IMG/VR virus record: IMGVR_UViG_3300024320_000003
Location: 62,001 to 126,000 of that record
DNA length: 64,000 nt
Source: a virus
Strand: one strand, 5' to 3'
Below the pieces are notes generated by a model, which was given only the letters and a program-made list of their open reading frames with translations, had not been told where the DNA came from and did not search any database. The position numbers were made by a program, and so were the translations under genes. Of the stretch, positions 54,508-63,415 are shown piece after piece (positions within the stretch are counted from its first letter, which is position 1; each line of letters starts with the position of its first letter).

Positions 54508-54528
54508 ACAAATAAAAATTATACATTC

Positions 54529-55284
54529 ATGAAAATTTCAATCAGTAAGGTCGATTCAAACAACTTCATCGGCTTCGTTAATAGACTTAAAGTAATTGAT
54601 TCTTTTGTCTATTTTAAATTAAAAGATGGTGTCGTACAGGCATCCGCTTATTTACCACAAAGAGATGCTGTTAAGCATCACAGAATGCCGATTTCTCAAG
54701 TTTTTCAAATCGAAGATGGTGAAATCTCTACAGACAAAGAATTAAAGATTGCATTCTTTGACGCTTCTAAAATAACAGATGCATTCAAACAATTTGACTA
54801 TGATGCTATTTCAGCTGAAATCGAATTCGTTGAAAACGAAGAAGATTGTGTTGCAACTACATTCAAAATATTTAATGATGAATTAGAAATTACACTTGCA
54901 TGTTCAGAGCCATCTTTAGGTTATAAAGATCTAACTGATGCACAGATTCAAGGTATCTTTAACACCGAAGCTTCTACTTTTAAATTCGATTTAGATTACA
55001 CTTCACTTGCAAAGGTAAGAAACCTATTCTCTTTAGATAAAGAAGAAACGTTCTCAATAAATGCAAACGGAAATGGTGTAAAGCTTTTAGGAAAAACCTA
55101 CAACATGTTAGTAACACCAGATTATGACGGTGAATCAGGAACTAACGTTACATTATTCAAAAAATATCTTAACCTTTTAGATAAAGAAGATTACACTGCC
55201 CATGTATTAGACAATAGAGTAGTTCTTAGATCTAATGATTCAGAAACTTTGCTAACGATTGCAACTTGCCAAACAGCAGAGTAA
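54529..55284 (+). CDS. 45: gp45-like sliding clamp
   Basis: 251 aa (T4 gp45 is 228). Alternating beta/alpha DNA-clamp architecture with LKVIDSFVYFKLKDGVVQAS, a central helix run FFDASKITDAFKQFD and a second repeat with YTSLAKVRNLFSLD. The C-terminal strand pair (AHVLDNRVVLRSNDSE, TLLTIATCQ) closes the ring interface. It tethers the polymerase and, in T4, also activates late transcription. It lies three bases before the polymerase C-terminal gene, as expected of the T4 45-43 region. Confidence 0.82.
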   Translation: MKISISKVDSNNFIGFVNRLKVIDSFVYFKLKDGVVQASAYLPQRDAVKHHRMPISQVFQIEDGEISTDKELKIAFFDASKITDAFKQFDYDAISAEIEFVENEEDCVATTFKIFNDELEITLACSEPSLGYKDLTDAQIQGIFNTEASTFKFDLDYTSLAKVRNLFSLDKEETFSINANGNGVKLLGKTYNMLVTPDYDGESGTNVTLFKKYLNLLDKEDYTAHVLDNRVVLRSNDSETLLTIATCQTAE

Positions 55285-55287
55285 TTT

Positions 55288-56487
55288 ATGGATATAAACA
55301 CACTAATTAACAAGCCCGAAGACGACCTTACACGGGATGAAATGCAAACCTTGGCGGATCACTATCAAACAATGTCCGCCAAGTTTACTGCATACGAACA
55401 GGCCGTTAAAGTAACTCTTAACTCGATCTATGGTGCATTTGGTAATAAGTGGTTTCACTTTTTTAATATAGACATTGCAGAATCTATTACACTACAAGGA
55501 CAGAATGCAATTCTATATTCTGAAAAGATTCTTAATAAATATTTTCAAGAGTTTTGGCCTAAAGATACTGTGGTCCATGAACATTTCAATATTTCTATTA
55601 AGAATAAATTAGTAAGACCTTCCGTGGTTTATATTGATACAGATTCATGTTACGTTCAGTTTGAAGAAATGTATGAATCTATTGAATGGCTAGGAGATAA
55701 TAAACTACCAATTGATAAGTTTATTATGGAATTATATACGTTCAGAATCAAAGACTATATCACGAAATGTATGGCAAAGTATGCCGAAGTTACGAACACA
55801 GACAACTTTTTATATTTCGATTTAGAAACAATTGCATATTCAGGAATATGGTTAGCTAAAAAGAAATATTTACAAGACATTGCATGGGAAGATAAGCTCG
55901 AAGTAGACGATAGATACCCTTCTCTTAAGAAGATTAAGACGATTGGATTTGATACTATTCAATCTTCTACTCCTACATTAGCAAGAAAGCATTTGACTGA
56001 AGCTCTTAAATTGATTTTATCTGAAAAGCCAACTGCAGAGATGTTAAGTAGATTAGTTTCTTTTTTGAAAACGGCAAAGAAAGAGTTTAAGATGTCTAAT
56101 GTTGATGAAATAGCTTTCAATAAAAGAACTAATAATATTGAAAAATACATTGTAGATGATACGATAGAATTTCAATATGGTTTAAAATGTCCTCCGAACG
56201 TCAAGGCAGCAGGATTCTATAACTTCTTAATGAATCAGAATCCAAAATATAAAAACAAGTATAAAATGATTGGTAATGGCGAAAAGCTAAAATTATATCA
56301 TTGTAAACATAATGTATGTGAAATGTATGCATATCAACCAGGTGCCCATCCTTATGAAATTGCACCACAGGTAGATTATGAAACACAATTTGAAAAATCT
56401 GTAATAGATCCTATCAATAGAGTATTATCTTCAGTAGGTCTTCAGAGACTAAACAGAAATCTAATATATTCATCTTCATTATTCTAA
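55288..56487 (+). CDS. 43B: DNA polymerase B, C-terminal fragment (motifs B and C, thumb)
   Basis: 399 aa. The first 35 residues are a short new N-terminal helix (LTRDEMQTLADHYQTMS). Motif B follows at 41-49 (KVTLNSIYG; T4: RKILINSLYG), then motif C YIDTDS (115-120) with the catalytic aspartates, GIWLAKKKY (T4 GFWKAKKRY) and the thumb. The tail YSSSLF corresponds to the T4 clamp-binding tail LDFLFG. It must pair with the fragment at 49971 for full activity. Expressed directly behind the clamp gene. Confidence 0.9.
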   Translation: MDINTLINKPEDDLTRDEMQTLADHYQTMSAKFTAYEQAVKVTLNSIYGAFGNKWFHFFNIDIAESITLQGQNAILYSEKILNKYFQEFWPKDTVVHEHFNISIKNKLVRPSVVYIDTDSCYVQFEEMYESIEWLGDNKLPIDKFIMELYTFRIKDYITKCMAKYAEVTNTDNFLYFDLETIAYSGIWLAKKKYLQDIAWEDKLEVDDRYPSLKKIKTIGFDTIQSSTPTLARKHLTEALKLILSEKPTAEMLSRLVSFLKTAKKEFKMSNVDEIAFNKRTNNIEKYIVDDTIEFQYGLKCPPNVKAAGFYNFLMNQNPKYKNKYKMIGNGEKLKLYHCKHNVCEMYAYQPGAHPYEIAPQVDYETQFEKSVIDPINRVLSSVGLQRLNRNLIYSSSLF

Positions 56488-56498
56488 AAATAAACAAA

Positions 56499-56675
56499 AT
56501 GGATTTTAAAAGTAAAATAATAGAATTGGTTGAACAAACCCCTAATAATTATGAATTAGGAGATAAGGTAAGAAAAATGATTTGGCCTTTAATTTTTAAA
56601 GAAAAAACAATTTCAAATGATCCTAAACAAATTAGTATCTTTGACGAAATAGAAGAAAGAAAAAACAATGCTTGA
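56499..56675 (+). CDS. Small protein, 58 aa, unknown
   Basis: An ORF of 58 residues (MDFKSKIIELVEQTPNN ... SIFDEIEERKNNA) behind an A-rich TAAACAAA leader. It overlaps the next gene by 8 bp. The helical IELVEQTPNNYELGDKVRKM stretch has the look of a small regulatory protein, but I recognise nothing. Its position ahead of uvsX suggests recombination or replication timing. Confidence 0.55.
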   Translation: MDFKSKIIELVEQTPNNYELGDKVRKMIWPLIFKEKTISNDPKQISIFDEIEERKNNA

Positions 56676-56856
56676 TCCAAATAATCTTACGGAAGAACAG
56701 AATGTATTTGTTGCAAAATACAAAACACTCTATAATAGGCTAGTTTCTCTTCAAGAAAAAATGGATTCTATGAAAAAGGAATCCGATGTTCTTATTAAAG
56801 AACTCGAAACACTAAGAAAACAAGAAAAAAACATATTTAAAAATGGCAAAAAATAA
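56668..56856 (+). CDS. Small coiled-coil protein, unknown
   Basis: 62 aa, a single long amphipathic coil (LYNRLVSLQEKMDSMKKESD, then a Lys/Glu-rich tail). It overlaps both neighbours (8 and 14 bp), so it is translationally linked to uvsX. Perhaps a small oligomeric accessory; function unknown. Confidence 0.5.
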   Translation: MLDPNNLTEEQNVFVAKYKTLYNRLVSLQEKMDSMKKESDVLIKELETLRKQEKNIFKNGKK

Positions 56857-57952
56857 AGACTTTACATTCGACGATTTAAATAAGCAATTAGCTGATTTAA
56901 ATCCATTAGGATCTATCATGGAAACTTCAAACTTTTCAAAGGTAACAGATTGGATTCACACAGGAAATTATCATTTGAACGCATGTGTATCAGGTTCATT
57001 ATTTAAAGGATGGCCAAACAATAGATCATCATCTATCGCTGGTCCTTCAGGAACAGGTAAAACATTCTTAATGTTAAACACAGTTAGAGAAGCTATTGAT
57101 AAAGGATATAGTGTAATTTATTATGATTCTGAAGCAGCCGTTGATAAGGAACAAATGGAAAAGTTTGGAATTGATACTTCCAAAGTAAATTACCAACCTA
57201 CAAATACAGTTCAAGATTTTAGAACTTCTGTAACTACAATTACTAAGAAAATGCAAGATGCTAAAAGAGCAGGTGGTGAAGTTCCTAAAGTAATGATTAT
57301 TTTAGATTCAGCCGGTAACTTAGCGACTGCGAAAGAAATAGCAGATGCAGCAAGTGGTTCTGACAAATCAGATATGACTAGATCTAAGGTTTTAAAATCT
57401 ATCTTTAGAATTATAATGACTCCATTAGCAGATCTTAAAATACCTTTCTTATTTACAAACCATACATACCAATCTCAATCCTTTATTCCAATGCAAATCG
57501 CAGGTGGTGGAACAGGACCACAGTATGCAGCATCAATTGTACTGATGTTAAACAAGGCTCAATTAAAGGACGGAGCTGAAAAAGTAGGTATTATAGTTAC
57601 GGCTAAACCTGATAAAAATAGATTTGCAAAGCCACATCCTATTAAGTTTCACTTAAACTTTACAGAAGGTATGAATCCTTATGTTGGATTAGAACAATAT
57701 GCTACATGGGATATTTGTGGAATTACTAGAGGAAATATTGTAAAAGGAGAAAAGATTCCAAAGGCAACAGCAAGAACATGGATATGTAAACACCTAGATC
57801 ATACTGTTGCGAATAAAGATTTCTTTTCTGAAATGGTATTTACACAAACCGTACTAGAGCAAATCGAATCGCACATTCAACCTTTGTTTAATTACAACAC
57901 TGAAATTTCTGAAATTGACGTAGAAGAAATGTTAGAAGATAGTGAAGCATAA
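56843..57952 (+). CDS. uvsX: UvsX-like strand-exchange recombinase (RecA family)
   Basis: 369 aa (T4 UvsX is 391). Walker A GPSGTGKT (67-74), a Glu-containing YYDSEAAVDKE, VMIILDSAGNL (Walker B), then the DNA-binding loop region with GGGTGPQYAAS and a T4-like C-terminal region ending in an acidic tail (EISEIDVEEMLED). It catalyses homologous pairing in recombination-dependent replication, with UvsY (28709) and gp32 (26467) as partners. It overlaps the preceding coiled-coil gene and touches the next. Confidence 0.93.
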   Translation: MAKNKDFTFDDLNKQLADLNPLGSIMETSNFSKVTDWIHTGNYHLNACVSGSLFKGWPNNRSSSIAGPSGTGKTFLMLNTVREAIDKGYSVIYYDSEAAVDKEQMEKFGIDTSKVNYQPTNTVQDFRTSVTTITKKMQDAKRAGGEVPKVMIILDSAGNLATAKEIADAASGSDKSDMTRSKVLKSIFRIIMTPLADLKIPFLFTNHTYQSQSFIPMQIAGGGTGPQYAASIVLMLNKAQLKDGAEKVGIIVTAKPDKNRFAKPHPIKFHLNFTEGMNPYVGLEQYATWDICGITRGNIVKGEKIPKATARTWICKHLDHTVANKDFFSEMVFTQTVLEQIESHIQPLFNYNTEISEIDVEEMLEDSEA

Positions 57953-58263
57953 TGAAGTTGAACATAAACAAGATAAACGAAGATAAGCTTCCAATTAAAT
58001 ATATTCTGGGAATACAAGAAGAATTAGAATCTTTTCCCGATGCATTTGACATTATGCATATATTTATAACTAGAGCAGTGAGACAGCCTGACAGACAAAA
58101 GGCGTCTTTCACCAAACATGCTCTCAATAAATATTTCGCAAAGGGGAAAAATGAAAATGTAGAATCCGGATTAAATGAAGCAATTGGTATGGGACTAATA
58201 GAACAAACCAATTCGAACGAAGGTAAAGAAGCTTATAAAATATTAATTAACCCATTCCTATGA
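57952..58263 (+). CDS. Small basic protein, unknown
   Basis: 103 aa, overlapping uvsX by one base and the oxygenase gene by 4 bp. The helical pattern TKHALNKYFAKGKNENVESG followed by LIEQTNSNEGKEAYKILI resembles a small winged-helix, but no residue signature confirms it. Function unknown. Confidence 0.5.
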   Translation: MKLNINKINEDKLPIKYILGIQEELESFPDAFDIMHIFITRAVRQPDRQKASFTKHALNKYFAKGKNENVESGLNEAIGMGLIEQTNSNEGKEAYKILINPFL

Positions 58264-58853
58264 TAACAATTAGAGACAACTTTATTAAAGATGAAAAACT
58301 CCTCAGAGATATTGCAAATGATAACACATTTTTTGCAGATCCAGGTGTTTATTACTGGTGGAAAGGATGGTTCAACGAAGAACCAGGCCATGAACCTACA
58401 GTAAAACAAAGGCTTATATCAGCTATTTGGGCAAATGATTGCCCAATATCTGAAGTATGGGATATAGCAGGATTTGAATATTGGACAGGTATTCAGTCTG
58501 CTAATCCTACATTAGGACATAAGGACAATTTAGGATTTCATTTTGATAAAGATGAATCTTGGTTCAAGAAAACCAACGGAGAAGAAATAGTAAGACCTGT
58601 AATAGGCACTGTATATTATCCGCCACAGCCTGAGTTTGAAGGAGGAGAATTAATAGTTCATACTGCAGGAAAGGATAAAGCGCCTGATGTAATTCAAACC
58701 CGACCTAATAGATTAATTATATTTAGAGCAGGTGATGATGTCCATGCAGTCGATACGGTTACTAAGGGAACTAGAAAGGCAATTGCAATTAATTTATGGT
58801 CAGATGTACCTTTTGCAAAAACAAATGGTGATTTAGTGGTAGAACAAGTATAA
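58260..58853 (+). CDS. 2-oxoglutarate/Fe(II)-dependent oxygenase
   Basis: 197 aa. A P4H-like double-stranded beta-helix with the metal triad His94-x-Asp96 (GFHFDKDE) and His162 (GDDVHAVD), and the 2-oxoglutarate Arg172 (KGTRKAIAINLW). GTVYYPPQPEFEGGELIVHT is the typical strand run. Substrate not evident: it could be a protein side chain or a nucleobase. It sits between recombination and helicase genes with 4-bp and 10-bp spacing, so a role in DNA or replication-protein modification is possible. Confidence 0.8.
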   Translation: MITIRDNFIKDEKLLRDIANDNTFFADPGVYYWWKGWFNEEPGHEPTVKQRLISAIWANDCPISEVWDIAGFEYWTGIQSANPTLGHKDNLGFHFDKDESWFKKTNGEEIVRPVIGTVYYPPQPEFEGGELIVHTAGKDKAPDVIQTRPNRLIIFRAGDDVHAVDTVTKGTRKAIAINLWSDVPFAKTNGDLVVEQV

Positions 58854-58863
58854 AAACTATAAT

Positions 58864-60177
58864 ATGAAATTTGGACCTGATTTTGAAAAAATATTCTTTA
58901 AATTATCTTTACAGAAACCCAAGTATCTAGGAAATATTAAACGAGGATTCTACACCTCAGAAGATATTGACTTAATACACTTCCTTGCTACTAAGTTCTA
59001 TGATAAGTTTCATGAAACTCCTTCTAACGAGCAAATGAAACTGCTTATTAAGAATGATAAGATTTCAGGAAAGGTTGAAGAGTCTATTATAGATATTGTA
59101 TATAATGTAGACCTTGACCAATATGACGAAGAATGGTTAACTTCTACAGCCGAAGCATGGATTAAATGGCGTAACTTTGATAATACTCTTATAGATACTA
59201 TCGAGTATATTAAAACAACTGAAGTAACACCGGATAATGCAGACTCGATCATCTCTAAGGTTAAAACTTTAATTAATGATAGAAACTCTATCGTATTTAA
59301 CTCTGACCTAGGATTAGACTTCTTTAAACCAGAGGATCACTCTTTCGAAGATGCCGTTAAAGTATCTACAGGATATAACTTTTTAGATCGAGCCTTAAAT
59401 GGTGGTTATGATAAAGATGGTTCTTTAGTTGTTTATGTAGGTGAACAGAATATCGGTAAATCAATTTACCTTGCTAACGATGCCGCTAATTTTGTAAAGA
59501 TGGGAACAAACACTGCGGTAATCACTGCAGAAATGTCAGCTATTAAATTTATGAAAAGAATCGGTTCTAATTTACTAAGCATAAATATTTCAGACTACGA
59601 AGAAAAATCTAAAAATTCTGATTTGATCAAAAGAAAATTAGAAACAGTAGGAGACGGCTTTACTCCCCCTGGTCAATTATTTGTAAAACAATTTCCAACA
59701 TCACAGGCGACTGTTCCAGATATTGAAGCATACTTAAAGCAAATTGAAGAAGAAAGAAAAATAAAACTAGGTGCAGTAGTTATTGACTATATTAATATTC
59801 TTTCTAATTTTAGAAATCCTAATTCTGAAAACACATATCTTAAGATCAAGCAGATTGCAGAAGATCTTAGAGCAATGGGTGTAAGAAACGGATGGCTAAT
59901 TGTAACAGCAACACAGATTACAAGAAACGGTTATAATTCAAGCGATATCACAATGACAGATGTTGCAGAATCAGCAGGTCTATCACATACTGCAGATATT
60001 ATGCTTGGTATTATACAAGACGATATGATGAGAGCTAGTTATGAATACTGGCTTAAAATATTGAAAATACGAGACGGTGAAGGTAGAGGATCTAAATGTA
60101 AATTAGGAATTAACTATAATTACATGAGACTTACAGAGACCGATGAAGTTACTAATTCTAACATACACAGCTTATAA
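58864..60177 (+). CDS. 41: gp41-like DnaB-family replicative helicase
   Basis: 437 aa (T4 gp41 is 475). N-terminal helical domain (1-150) for primase contact, then a RecA-fold motor with Walker A GEQNIGKS (193-200), TAEMSAIKFMKRI, Walker B VVIDYINIL with Asp308, and VTATQITRNGYNSSD with the sensor Gln, a DnaB motif-3-like region. It unwinds the fork 5'-3' and works with gp61 primase. It starts 10 bp after the oxygenase and ends 2 bp before the next gene. Confidence 0.9.
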   Translation: MKFGPDFEKIFFKLSLQKPKYLGNIKRGFYTSEDIDLIHFLATKFYDKFHETPSNEQMKLLIKNDKISGKVEESIIDIVYNVDLDQYDEEWLTSTAEAWIKWRNFDNTLIDTIEYIKTTEVTPDNADSIISKVKTLINDRNSIVFNSDLGLDFFKPEDHSFEDAVKVSTGYNFLDRALNGGYDKDGSLVVYVGEQNIGKSIYLANDAANFVKMGTNTAVITAEMSAIKFMKRIGSNLLSINISDYEEKSKNSDLIKRKLETVGDGFTPPGQLFVKQFPTSQATVPDIEAYLKQIEEERKIKLGAVVIDYINILSNFRNPNSENTYLKIKQIAEDLRAMGVRNGWLIVTATQITRNGYNSSDITMTDVAESAGLSHTADIMLGIIQDDMMRASYEYWLKILKIRDGEGRGSKCKLGINYNYMRLTETDEVTNSNIHSL

Positions 60178-60179
60178 TT

Positions 60180-60626
60180 ATGAGAACAAAAAGAGATAAA
60201 ATATTTGACAACACTTTCGAAGACGGCGGAGACTTTGAACTAAATGGAACTATTTCATTTAACCTTAATCCACAATACACGGATAACAGAGACGAAGAAG
60301 ATAAAATAGAAAGTGAACAAATCAGAAATAAGATTCATGAATTAATAGAGGCTTCAAGATTTAAGAAGTTTAATGAGGTAGATGAATTTCAGCAGATAAC
60401 TAAATTAAGAAAATTAGACATAAATGAAGTGTATGGGTTTATGTATGACGAACTAAGCACAAAGTTTTCTATAATAGATTTATTTTCAGAACTATGCGAT
60501 TACTTTAATATCAATCCAACTAAATTTTATTCTTCACTAAGTAACAAATATAAGGAAGCCCTTATTCAAGAACTTGACAAGAAAACAAACGTCTTAAAAA
60601 GAAAGAACATAAATAAACTTTTCTAA
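60180..60626 (+). CDS. Unknown; possible gp33-like late-transcription coactivator
   Basis: 148 aa. The N-terminus is acidic with an FEDGGDFELNG loop. The C-terminal half is helical (FSIIDLFSELCDYFNINPTK, then YKEALIQELDKK) and ends NINKLF. The order of helices and a short hydrophobic terminus recall T4 gp33, which links RNA polymerase to the sliding clamp through a terminal LDFLL, but identity by eye is weak. It lies between gp41 and gp47. Could equally be an unrelated replication accessory. Confidence 0.35.
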   Translation: MRTKRDKIFDNTFEDGGDFELNGTISFNLNPQYTDNRDEEDKIESEQIRNKIHELIEASRFKKFNEVDEFQQITKLRKLDINEVYGFMYDELSTKFSIIDLFSELCDYFNINPTKFYSSLSNKYKEALIQELDKKTNVLKRKNINKLF

Positions 60627-60628
60627 AA

Positions 60629-61744
60629 ATGATAGAGCCAAAGGTATTAGAGAAACCAGTAAATAGAATCTGGATTCTCGGAGATATGCACCTTGGAGTT
60701 CGTTCTAATTCTCTGGAATGGTTACAGACACAGAAAGATTTTTACGAAAACCAATTTATTCCAACACTAAAAAGAGATGTCAAAGAAGGCGACATTTTAG
60801 TTCAGGTTGGAGACGCATTCGATAATAGACAAAGTATAAACTTAAGAGTTCTGCACTATGCAGTAGATCTTTTTGAAAGATTAGGTGAAATTTTGCCAGT
60901 TCATGTTATATGCGGTAACCATGATATATGGGCTAAAAAATCCAATGATGTAAGTTCAATAGATTCTTTAAAGTGGATTCCTAACGTTGCAGTATATAAG
61001 GAACCTAGGGAATTTAAATGGGGAGGAAAGAAAGTTCTCTTAATGCCATGGAGAAGAGATTCCACACATGAAGCAGAAACACTTGCACAATTTCCAAATT
61101 CAGATATTGTATTTTGCCATTCTGAAGTTTCAGGAGTTTCTTTAAATTCTAAAGTTAAAAACCACCATGGAACAGATACTATTTCTTATAAAAACTATGA
61201 TGCAGTTTATTCAGGACATATTCATTATAGACAAACTAAAGGAAAGTTAAGATTAGTAGGAACTCCTTACGAATTAACAAGATCTGATTCGGGTAACACT
61301 AAGGGCTTTGATATGGTTGATCTAGGAACCATGGAAGAAACCTTTTACGAAAATACTATATCACCTAAGTTCGTAAAGTTTTATCTTACAGGTCTTTACA
61401 ATGTTTCTCTTGGTGAATTTAAAGATAAGATTAGAAATAATTATGTAGATTTATATGTTCCTTCTAATATTGCAACAACAAGTGCACTGTCAAGATTAAT
61501 AAACAAAATACAAAAAATAGGTAGAAGAATAGAACCAAACATATATGAATTAGATTCTTTCTTAGATAAGGACTTATATGATATGGATGAAATAGAAGAT
61601 CTCTATAAGAACTATAACATTCTACACCTATGTAATACGTTCGTTGATGGTCTTCCACATGATGACGAAACTAGAGAAAGAGTTAAGACTAGTTTAAAAA
61701 ACTTGCATGATAAATGTGCATATAATTACGATAACGAAGCATGA
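60629..61744 (+). CDS. 47: gp47-like SbcD/Mre11 nuclease subunit
   Basis: 371 aa (T4 gp47 is 339). Calcineurin-like phosphoesterase motifs in order: GDMHLG (18-23), VGDAFDNR, CGNHDIW, then FCHSEVSG and SGHIHYR. These bind two metals and cut DNA ends. The C-terminal part (about 250-371) is the capping/partner-binding domain. It pairs with gp46, which starts 4 bp before its end. It degrades host DNA and prepares ends for recombination. Confidence 0.93.
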   Translation: MIEPKVLEKPVNRIWILGDMHLGVRSNSLEWLQTQKDFYENQFIPTLKRDVKEGDILVQVGDAFDNRQSINLRVLHYAVDLFERLGEILPVHVICGNHDIWAKKSNDVSSIDSLKWIPNVAVYKEPREFKWGGKKVLLMPWRRDSTHEAETLAQFPNSDIVFCHSEVSGVSLNSKVKNHHGTDTISYKNYDAVYSGHIHYRQTKGKLRLVGTPYELTRSDSGNTKGFDMVDLGTMEETFYENTISPKFVKFYLTGLYNVSLGEFKDKIRNNYVDLYVPSNIATTSALSRLINKIQKIGRRIEPNIYELDSFLDKDLYDMDEIEDLYKNYNILHLCNTFVDGLPHDDETRERVKTSLKNLHDKCAYNYDNEA

Positions 61745-63414
61745 AAATCAAATCAATAGAATTTAAAAACTTTGCATCATACGGAAATTCAATTCAAAGG
61801 ATAGAATTCGAAGATGATAAAGCGGAGTTGTTATTAACTCTTGGTAAAAATGGTCATGGTAAAACTACCATCGCCAATGCAATAGTATATGCGCTATACG
61901 GTAAAGTTGAAGGTGTTAAGATGGCGGACCTTCCTAATAGAATTAATAAGGAATTATGGGTAAGAATAGAACTTCAATGTAAAGGAACTATAGTAGAAAT
62001 CGAGAGAGGTTTGATGCCTAATAGATTTAAAGTTCTTTTAAATGGAATTGAATTTGATAAAGCAGGTAAGAAATCAGTTCAGGATTATTTAGAAGAAGAG
62101 ATATTCGGAATCCCATATCATGTATTTAAAAACATTATAATTTTATCTGTAAATGATTTTAAGTCGTTCTTAACAATGACAAATCATGATAAAAGACAAA
62201 TCATCGATAAAATGTTTGGATTCTCCATCCTTAATGATATGCAAAAGCAGATTAAAGATGAAAGAAGAGATCTTAAAATAGAATTAGATTCTTATGAAAA
62301 AGAATTAAGCCAGCTTAGTGAAAATATAGTTTCAGTTAATATGAAATTAAATCAATTACTAGCAGAAGCTGACACTAAAAACAAAGAAGAAATAGAATCT
62401 TTGAAAACTAGTCTTAAAAAATATGATTCTAATAGAATTAAATTAGAAGAGGCAAGCACCAAAGTATCTAAAATGATTACTTCTAATTCTTCTGACTTAC
62501 AGGAAAAACAATCTAAATATACTTCACTTAAATATGAGTTAGTAGAATTAAAGAAAAAGCTAGCGTTATATGAAACTGATAAATGTCCAACATGTGAAGG
62601 CGAACTAACCTCTTCTTTTCACCAAGAAAGAAAAAAAGAAATAGAGTCTAAGGCAGAATCTCTTCCTTCTGATATCTCAAAGGCAGAAACAAAGGTGAAT
62701 GATATTAAATCTAATATTTCAGATTTAAGAATTAAGGACAAGGCAATTAACGATAAAGTGTCTACTATTAATACTAACATTAGAAATTTAAAGAATGAAT
62801 TAGTAAAGATAAAAGATTCTTTAAATTCTAATAATGATTTTTCACACTTAAAGCAAATCATTGAAGAATTCGAAATACAAGAATCATCAAAGTCAAATTT
62901 AAAGGATGAAACTTCTGGTAACTATAATTTCTTAGAAATAATAGAAGAGGTTCTAGGTGAAGATGGCGTTAAGAACCTTGCAATTCAAACTATTTTACCA
63001 GGTCTTAATGCTAATATTGCCGCAATGGGTCAGACAATGCACTTACCTTTCCATATAAGATTCGATGAAAAGTTTAATTGTCTTATTAATCATTTAGGAG
63101 AAGAGATCAATCCACTTACATTATCTACAGGTGAAAGAAAGAAGGCAGACTTTATTATAATTATTGCTATCATTAAAATACTTAAGTTAAGATTTCCACA
63201 ATTAAATCTTTTATTCTTAGACGAGTTATTATCTTCAGTAGATGCAGATGGAGTCCACAATATTCTTAAAATTCTATCACAGGTTATTAAAGATAGTAAG
63301 ATTAATACTTTCGTAATTAATCACACTGTTCTTCCCCATGAATTATTTGATAAAAAGATACAAATATATAGAGAAAATGGATTCTCTAAACTCGAGATAG
63401 AGGTTATAGAATAA
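61741..63414 (+). CDS. 46: gp46-like SbcC/Rad50 ATPase subunit
   Basis: 557 aa (T4 gp46 is 560). Walker A GKNGHGKTT (35-43), then two coiled-coil arms around a zinc hook CPTC (Cys282, Cys285), the ABC signature LSTGERKKA (461-469) and Walker B LLFLDELLSSVD with Glu495. With gp47 it forms the recombination nuclease. Overlaps gp47 by 4 bp. A late-promoter-like box follows immediately after its stop. Confidence 0.93.
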   Translation: MKIKSIEFKNFASYGNSIQRIEFEDDKAELLLTLGKNGHGKTTIANAIVYALYGKVEGVKMADLPNRINKELWVRIELQCKGTIVEIERGLMPNRFKVLLNGIEFDKAGKKSVQDYLEEEIFGIPYHVFKNIIILSVNDFKSFLTMTNHDKRQIIDKMFGFSILNDMQKQIKDERRDLKIELDSYEKELSQLSENIVSVNMKLNQLLAEADTKNKEEIESLKTSLKKYDSNRIKLEEASTKVSKMITSNSSDLQEKQSKYTSLKYELVELKKKLALYETDKCPTCEGELTSSFHQERKKEIESKAESLPSDISKAETKVNDIKSNISDLRIKDKAINDKVSTINTNIRNLKNELVKIKDSLNSNNDFSHLKQIIEEFEIQESSKSNLKDETSGNYNFLEIIEEVLGEDGVKNLAIQTILPGLNANIAAMGQTMHLPFHIRFDEKFNCLINHLGEEINPLTLSTGERKKADFIIIIAIIKILKLRFPQLNLLFLDELLSSVDADGVHNILKILSQVIKDSKINTFVINHTVLPHELFDKKIQIYRENGFSKLEIEVIE

Positions 63415-63415
63415 A

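Noticed and set aside
49971-56487. Split intein joining the two polymerase fragments
   Set aside because: Neither the end of the first fragment (DRLKKRLR) nor the start of the second (MDINTLINKP) carries intein blocks, a leading Cys/Ser or a terminal His-Asn.
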